Source: CAVQJU01 sp963712905
GTDB lineage: Bacteria; Acidobacteriota; Vicinamibacteria; Vicinamibacterales; CAVVIG01
DNA length: 64,000 nt
Assembly: GCA_963712905.1 (NCBI GenBank)
Contig: CAVQJU010000018.1
Span: 1-64,000, forward strand
Direction of reading: 5' to 3'
Shown here: positions 59,843 to 64,000 of the stretch, in pieces
Layout: the number at the start of each line of letters is the position of its first letter
Position numbering within the stretch: the stretch's first letter is position 1
Program-made: the position numbers and the translations under genes
Notes under the pieces: generated by a model
Told to the model about the DNA's origin: nothing
Database searches by the model: none
What the model saw: the letters and a program-made list of their open reading frames with translations, nothing else

Positions 59843-61555
59843 TCAGTTGATCCCCCGCCCTTCGCGCACGACGTAGAAGCGGTCGGCCGCGAGGGCCGTC
59901 AGCGTTTCGGTCCGTCCGCTCGGCCACCGAATCTCGACACGTGTCACGCGGTCGGCCTCGCCGAGGCCGAAGTGCACGCGCATGTCGTTGTGCGACAGGT
60001 AACTGCCACCGCTCCGCACCTCGCCGACCTGCGTGCGCCCGCCCGCCGACAGCCGGACCCTCGCGCCGATCGCATCACGGTTGGTCGTGCCTTCAGGACC
60101 GGCCGTGACGGAGCCGGCCAGCTTGATCGTGATCCAGTGGCCGCCGCCTGTCGTGTCGTTGCGCAGCAGCGACGGCGGCTCATTCATGTTAACTACCAGG
60201 ACGTCGATGTCGCCGTCGTTGTCGTAGTCGCCGAAAGCGGCGCCGCGGCTCGAGTGTTCGGCGGCGAGGCCTCCGCCCGCCTCCCCCGCAACGTCGCGGA
60301 AGCGGCGGCCGTCGAGGTTCCGGAACAGCTGCTTGCGCTGCCGGTACTTCGTGGAAATGCCGAACCGGCCGACATCGGGATACACGTGGCCGTTGGCGAC
60401 GAAGAGGTCCGGCAGGCCGTCGTTGTCGGCGTCGAAAAACCCCGTGCCCCAGCCCATGAAGGTCAGCGGCGGATCGGCCAGCCCCGCCTTGTAGCTGACG
60501 TCGCTGTACAGTCCCCGGTCGGCGGCTTCGTACAGCGTGTGGTAGTCGTCGGCGAAATGCGTCGCGATCAGGTCGAGGCGGCCGTCGCCGTTGTAGTCGG
60601 CGGCGTCCACGCCCATGCCCGCCTGCGCGCGGCCCGTGCCGCTCAACGCGACGCCGCTCGGCAGGGCGCGTTCCGCGAACGTGCCGTCGTGGTTGTTGTG
60701 GAAGAGGAAGCTCGGCACCGAATCGTTGGCCACGAACAGGTCGGGCCAGCCGTCATCGTCCAGGTCGGAAAACAGCACGCCGAACGAAAACGCCCCCGGC
60801 TGCCTGACGCGCGCCGCCTCGGTGACGTCCGTAAAGGTGCCGTCGCCGTTGTTGCGGTAGAGGACGTTCATCTCGGGCGTCAGCCCCCGCGGCCCGCAGA
60901 ACACGTCGAACCCCACGTAGCGGCAGTTGGTCGAGGCGCCGCGCTTCGCGATCTTCCGCGCATCGAACGACACGTAGTTGGCGACGTAGAGATCCACGAA
61001 CCCGTCGCGGTTGTAGTCGCCAAACGCGCATCCGGTGCTCCAGCGCGCGTCGCCGACGCCGGCCCGTTGCGTGACATCCGTGAAACGCGGGCCTGCCGAC
61101 GATCCGGTGTTCCGGTACAGAACGTTCGGGCCGTACGCCGTAACGTAGACGTCGTCGAAGCCGTCGTTGTCGATGTCCGCGATGCAGGTGCCCATGCCCC
61201 ACCCGCGAGCCGACATTCCGCTCGAGGCGGTCACGTCGGTAAAGCGTCCGCGGCCGTCGCCTCGATAGAGCGCCGCCATCCGGTCGCCTCCGCGCGCGAG
61301 GCGATCGCGCGTGGAACCGTTCACGATGAGGGCGTCGAGGCTGCCGTCGTTGTCGAAGTCGAAGAACGCCGCTCCGTTGCCGTTGGTGTCGAGGATGTAG
61401 TCGCCGGAACCGTCGCCGTGGACGTTGAGGAGTGTGAGACCGGCCTGGGCGGCGACGTCCGACATGCGGATGACGGCCGTCGCAGCGCGTGGAGCCGCGC
61501 TCAGAAGACCAAACGCGGCGGCCGCGAAGCCCGCGGCGAGGCAGGGGAAGCGCAC
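59843..61555 (-). CDS. CRTAC1/ASPIC-UnbV FG-GAP repeat protein
   Basis: This 570-residue protein has a signal peptide (CLAAGFAAAAFGLLSAAPRAATA). It has FG-GAP loops (FFDFDNDGSLDALIVN, DIDNDGFDDVYVTAYG, DYNRDGFVDLYVANYV) and an ASPIC domain (VGEVRSGGSYLSHNDMRVHFGLG, IRWPSGRTETL). It is closest to the 58118 protein. GTG 61555 is used as start; no better codon precedes the signal peptide. It is downstream of the TonB receptor gene on the same strand after about 100 bases, so the pair receptor-ASPIC may be one unit. Confidence 0.92.
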   Translation of the reverse strand: MRFPCLAAGFAAAAFGLLSAAPRAATAVIRMSDVAAQAGLTLLNVHGDGSGDYILDTNGNGAAFFDFDNDGSLDALIVNGSTRDRLARGGDRMAALYRGDGRGRFTDVTASSGMSARGWGMGTCIADIDNDGFDDVYVTAYGPNVLYRNTGSSAGPRFTDVTQRAGVGDARWSTGCAFGDYNRDGFVDLYVANYVSFDARKIAKRGASTNCRYVGFDVFCGPRGLTPEMNVLYRNNGDGTFTDVTEAARVRQPGAFSFGVLFSDLDDDGWPDLFVANDSVPSFLFHNNHDGTFAERALPSGVALSGTGRAQAGMGVDAADYNGDGRLDLIATHFADDYHTLYEAADRGLYSDVSYKAGLADPPLTFMGWGTGFFDADNDGLPDLFVANGHVYPDVGRFGISTKYRQRKQLFRNLDGRRFRDVAGEAGGGLAAEHSSRGAAFGDYDNDGDIDVLVVNMNEPPSLLRNDTTGGGHWITIKLAGSVTAGPEGTTNRDAIGARVRLSAGGRTQVGEVRSGGSYLSHNDMRVHFGLGEADRVTRVEIRWPSGRTETLTALAADRFYVVREGRGIN

Positions 61556-61623
61556 AGGCGTCTCAAAAAGCGAAAGGCCGGAAGCCAGAGGCTTGGGTCT
61601 TCCCCAGCCCCCAGCCCCAGCCT

Positions 61624-61650
61624 TTAACCTCTAACCTCTAACCTCTCCGC
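61624..61650. repeat. Heptad array (unit CTAACCT)
   Basis: Three exact and one partial 7-bp units lie in the gap between the TonB receptor stop (61656) and the downstream ASPIC gene. Preceding DNA (61600-61623) is CCCAGCC-rich with a shorter period. Class as at 5-30. Confidence 0.6.
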
Positions 61651-61655
61651 AATCC

Positions 61656-64000
61656 CTAGAAATCGACCGTAACGTTGAACCGGAGGAACCGCGGGTTGAG
61701 CACGGTCGTCGGCCGCAGCCACGCGGAACCATCCGTTCCGAACGCCTGGTTGAAGGCGGTGCCTGTGTTCGCGTTGAACAGGTTGTAGAGGTCGATCCCG
61801 ATATTGGTCCGCGTCCGTCCGAATCTCAGGACCTTCGCGAACCGCATGTCGAGCGCGTTGATGCGATCGCCGTAGATCTGGCCGGGCAGCGTGAGATCGA
61901 CCGCCTGAACCGCCGCATTACCCGGCAGAGGCCGTCCGATCGCCGCCTGAACAGCCGCGGTCGGCACGTTGTAGTTGGCCGCGAGCGACGCGCCGTTCGA
62001 CGCAACGGCCGCGAACGTGGTGGCCGGCTGCGCGTTGGCGGTCGAGCGAGCTGCCGCGCTGACGAGGACGTCGATCTTGGGCAGCGTGTAGGACACGAGG
62101 CCGCGCGCGCTCGTCAGCCACCGCTCGTCCACCTTGCAGGACCCGGTCTGCTGATACGTGCCGAACACGTTGAGCAGTTCGGGCAGCTGGGCCGTGATCT
62201 CGCAGTAGTCACGATGGCCGGCGCCGGAGCTCGTGCCGCCCTGGAACGTGATGCCGTTGCGGGTCCGGGCGTTGAAGGTGACATCGAAGCCGCTCCAATA
62301 GTAGCTGGAGTTGCCGTAGTTGCTGTCCTTCGTGTAGTAGTTGTCGGTCAAGCCGAACTTGTTCGCCTTGATGACCGGGAAGCTCATGGTCGTGTAGCCG
62401 TTCTCAGCCAGTGTGGGGTTCGACGGCGACGCGATCTTGGCGATGTCGAAGTCCGCGGCGGAATTCGCGGCGTTGTCCGTCACGAAGAAATTGCCCCACT
62501 GACGGCGGCTCCAGGACACGTCGATCGACATGCGCGGCGCGATCTGCTGCTGGACGCCCACGCTGTACTGCCAGTTGTAGGGACGCACGCCCCATCCGCT
62601 GAGCACGGCGGGATCGACGCGAGTCGTCTGCACCGGGTTCTGGAAGTTCGAGTTGACCCACGCTCCGCATTCGCCGTTCTGGGCCGGGTTCATCAGGACG
62701 CAATCCGGCACCTTGTTGTTGTTGGTGTCGCCCCAGTTGCGGACGGTCGTGGACTGATAGGTCGCGCCCGGGTTCTTGATTGTGAACACGTTGTCGTTGT
62801 TCGCCGGCTCCAGGTATTTGCTCACGTTCACCCGCAGCGACGTCCGGCCGTTGCCGAACAAGTCGTACGCGGCGCCCATACGCGGCGTGATGTCATTGAA
62901 GCCCGTCACACCGTCCGACCGCGGGAACAGGAAGGGTGTGGCCAGGAACTGCGACGGCGCGATGACACCGTTCTGGCCTTCGGGGTACCAGCTCCATGCG
63001 TGCTCGTAGCGCAGGGCGCCCTGAAGCGTGAGCTTGCCGCGCGTCCACTGATCCTGGGCGTAGAACGCGTCGAACCGCGTGCGGTTGGCCTGTTTCCAGG
63101 GCGCCACGCGCATCGTGAACGAAATCGGCACGCCGCCCAGGAACGTGTACTGGAGCGCGTTGTCCATGATCTGCGTCTGGCTCTGCACCTGGAACGCCGC
63201 CTGGTAGCCAACCTTCAGGCTGTGGGCGCCGGTGACGTACGTGCCCGATGCCCGCCAGACGTTGTGCTGCTGATCGTTGGTGGCGGATGACGCCCAGCCA
63301 CGGTACGCGAAGCCGCCGATCGGCACTTGCGTGGCCGGCGTGGCGAGCAGTTCGGAAACGGCGATGAAACCGGTCTGGGCACCCGCCGGAATCTGTCCGC
63401 CCCAGCGGCTGTTGAACGAGGAGAAGCCCGCTTCGAGGAGCAGCTTGCTCGTCATCGGCGACGACCAGGTGGACTGGAAGATCTTCTCGCGGTCGTCCCA
63501 CACGTTGCCAGACTCGGGCGAGAGCGATCCGAACCCGCCGATCGAGCCAAGCGCGACCCAGTCGCTGCCCCGGTCCCGGCACTGCTCGCCACCCTGGACA
63601 AGCGCGGAGCCCCCGCAGTTCTTCTGGTAGTCGTAGTAGACGCCCACCTTGTGTTTCTGCGACACCTGGCCGGTGAAACGCAGCTCTTCGATCTGCTTGT
63701 TGGACGCGTTGCGCGCCTTGACGCTGGTGTCGGGCACGTAGTTCCACGCCGAGGCCACGCCGGCGTTCTTGTTGGCGTAGAGCAGCGGGACATCGTTGTG
63801 CTGACCGTAGTTGCGCACCGTGCCGTAGAACCACAGCCTGTCTTTCACGACGGGACCACCGACCGAGCCGCTCAGGTCCCAGTTCTTGATCAAGCCGGGC
63901 ACTTCGGTGATGCCGTAACTCCGGAGCGTGTCGTCCAGGTTGTTGCCCTGCGACCAACTGCCCGCGGTGCTCGCGAAGCCCGTCCCGGATAGCTTGTTGC
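61656..64000 (-). CDS. TonB-dependent receptor, Oar-like, N-terminus beyond the window
   Basis: About 781 residues of the C-terminal part are present; the start, signal peptide and plug lie beyond 64000. The open frame continues to the last base (STAGSWSQGNNLDDTLRSYG). Features include VGGPVVKDRLWFYGTVRNY, ALRYEHAWSWYPEG, GAAYDLFGNGRTSLRVNVSKYLE and an end FNVTVDF, all as in the receptor at 10934. A middle section (AARSTANAQPATTF) is absent in that one. It is presumed to sit in the outer membrane and to work with TonB-ExbBD encoded elsewhere. Substrate unknown. It precedes the ASPIC gene at 59843. Confidence 0.92.
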   Translation of the reverse strand, partial: NKLSGTGFASTAGSWSQGNNLDDTLRSYGITEVPGLIKNWDLSGSVGGPVVKDRLWFYGTVRNYGQHNDVPLLYANKNAGVASAWNYVPDTSVKARNASNKQIEELRFTGQVSQKHKVGVYYDYQKNCGGSALVQGGEQCRDRGSDWVALGSIGGFGSLSPESGNVWDDREKIFQSTWSSPMTSKLLLEAGFSSFNSRWGGQIPAGAQTGFIAVSELLATPATQVPIGGFAYRGWASSATNDQQHNVWRASGTYVTGAHSLKVGYQAAFQVQSQTQIMDNALQYTFLGGVPISFTMRVAPWKQANRTRFDAFYAQDQWTRGKLTLQGALRYEHAWSWYPEGQNGVIAPSQFLATPFLFPRSDGVTGFNDITPRMGAAYDLFGNGRTSLRVNVSKYLEPANNDNVFTIKNPGATYQSTTVRNWGDTNNNKVPDCVLMNPAQNGECGAWVNSNFQNPVQTTRVDPAVLSGWGVRPYNWQYSVGVQQQIAPRMSIDVSWSRRQWGNFFVTDNAANSAADFDIAKIASPSNPTLAENGYTTMSFPVIKANKFGLTDNYYTKDSNYGNSSYYWSGFDVTFNARTRNGITFQGGTSSGAGHRDYCEITAQLPELLNVFGTYQQTGSCKVDERWLTSARGLVSYTLPKIDVLVSAAARSTANAQPATTFAAVASNGASLAANYNVPTAAVQAAIGRPLPGNAAVQAVDLTLPGQIYGDRINALDMRFAKVLRFGRTRTNIGIDLYNLFNANTGTAFNQAFGTDGSAWLRPTTVLNPRFLRFNVTVDF

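Overview
The window looks like a high-GC soil Acidobacteriota genome, plausibly class Vicinamibacteria. This is inferred from content: Oar-like TonB receptors with a carboxypeptidase-regulatory plug, several CRTAC1/ASPIC-UnbV beta-propeller proteins, a DUF1800-DUF1501 pair, isoquinoline-oxidoreductase-type molybdenum hydroxylases, a DUF4331 operon and four copies of a secreted family with a PDxxGxW motif. No rRNA, phage, transposase or CRISPR array was seen. One tRNA (Pro, TGG) is present.

Layout. 48-3686 is a DUF4175-like membrane/coiled-coil gene broken by four single-base frameshifts. 3810-6526 is a two-gene molybdenum hydroxylase operon. 6867-13996 holds a secreted cupin, a secreted beta-rich protein, a cytochrome c/copper-monooxygenase-like protein, one PDxxGxW protein and a large TonB-dependent receptor. 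14148-21818 holds an ASPIC lipoprotein, three polytopic glycosyltransferase-like proteins (two frameshifted), a GT2-methyltransferase fusion and a VOC protein. 21845-25682 is a TPR lipoprotein / DUF4331 / HupE operon, followed by tRNA-Pro. 25960-36190 is an accessory region of small enzymes and regulators: two-strand VOC/HTH pair, stand-alone receiver, three DinB proteins, an MBL hydrolase, a GNAT, a fluoroacetate-dehalogenase-like hydrolase, an SMP-30-like protein and an O-methyltransferase. 36234-39130 is a second molybdenum hydroxylase pair. 39176-41137 holds two PDxxGxW paralogues, then a radical SAM protein, DUF1800/DUF1501, a dicarboxylate symporter, a PAS histidine kinase, a GlcG-like protein, a fourth PDxxGxW paralogue and a serine hydrolase. 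52571-64000 is a compact cluster of two TPR-ASPIC gene pairs transcribed divergently, a third ASPIC protein and a second TonB receptor cut by the window end.

The most interesting signals are three. First, the TPR-ASPIC pairs, with start/stop overlaps and a shared divergent control region next to a TonB receptor, look like an uncharacterised envelope module. Second, many intergenic spaces hold short tandem arrays with a constant 7-bp (some 9-bp) period but unrelated unit sequences, often as inverted pairs between convergent genes. One array fills exactly the space between two divergent -10 boxes. Third, GC-rich palindromes are inserted in frame at the same linker in two ASPIC paralogues.

Single-base frameshifts in at least four otherwise well conserved genes suggest base-level assembly errors, so those gene models are reconstructed by joining frames. 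All functional calls come from reading motifs and remembered family features; no search was run.
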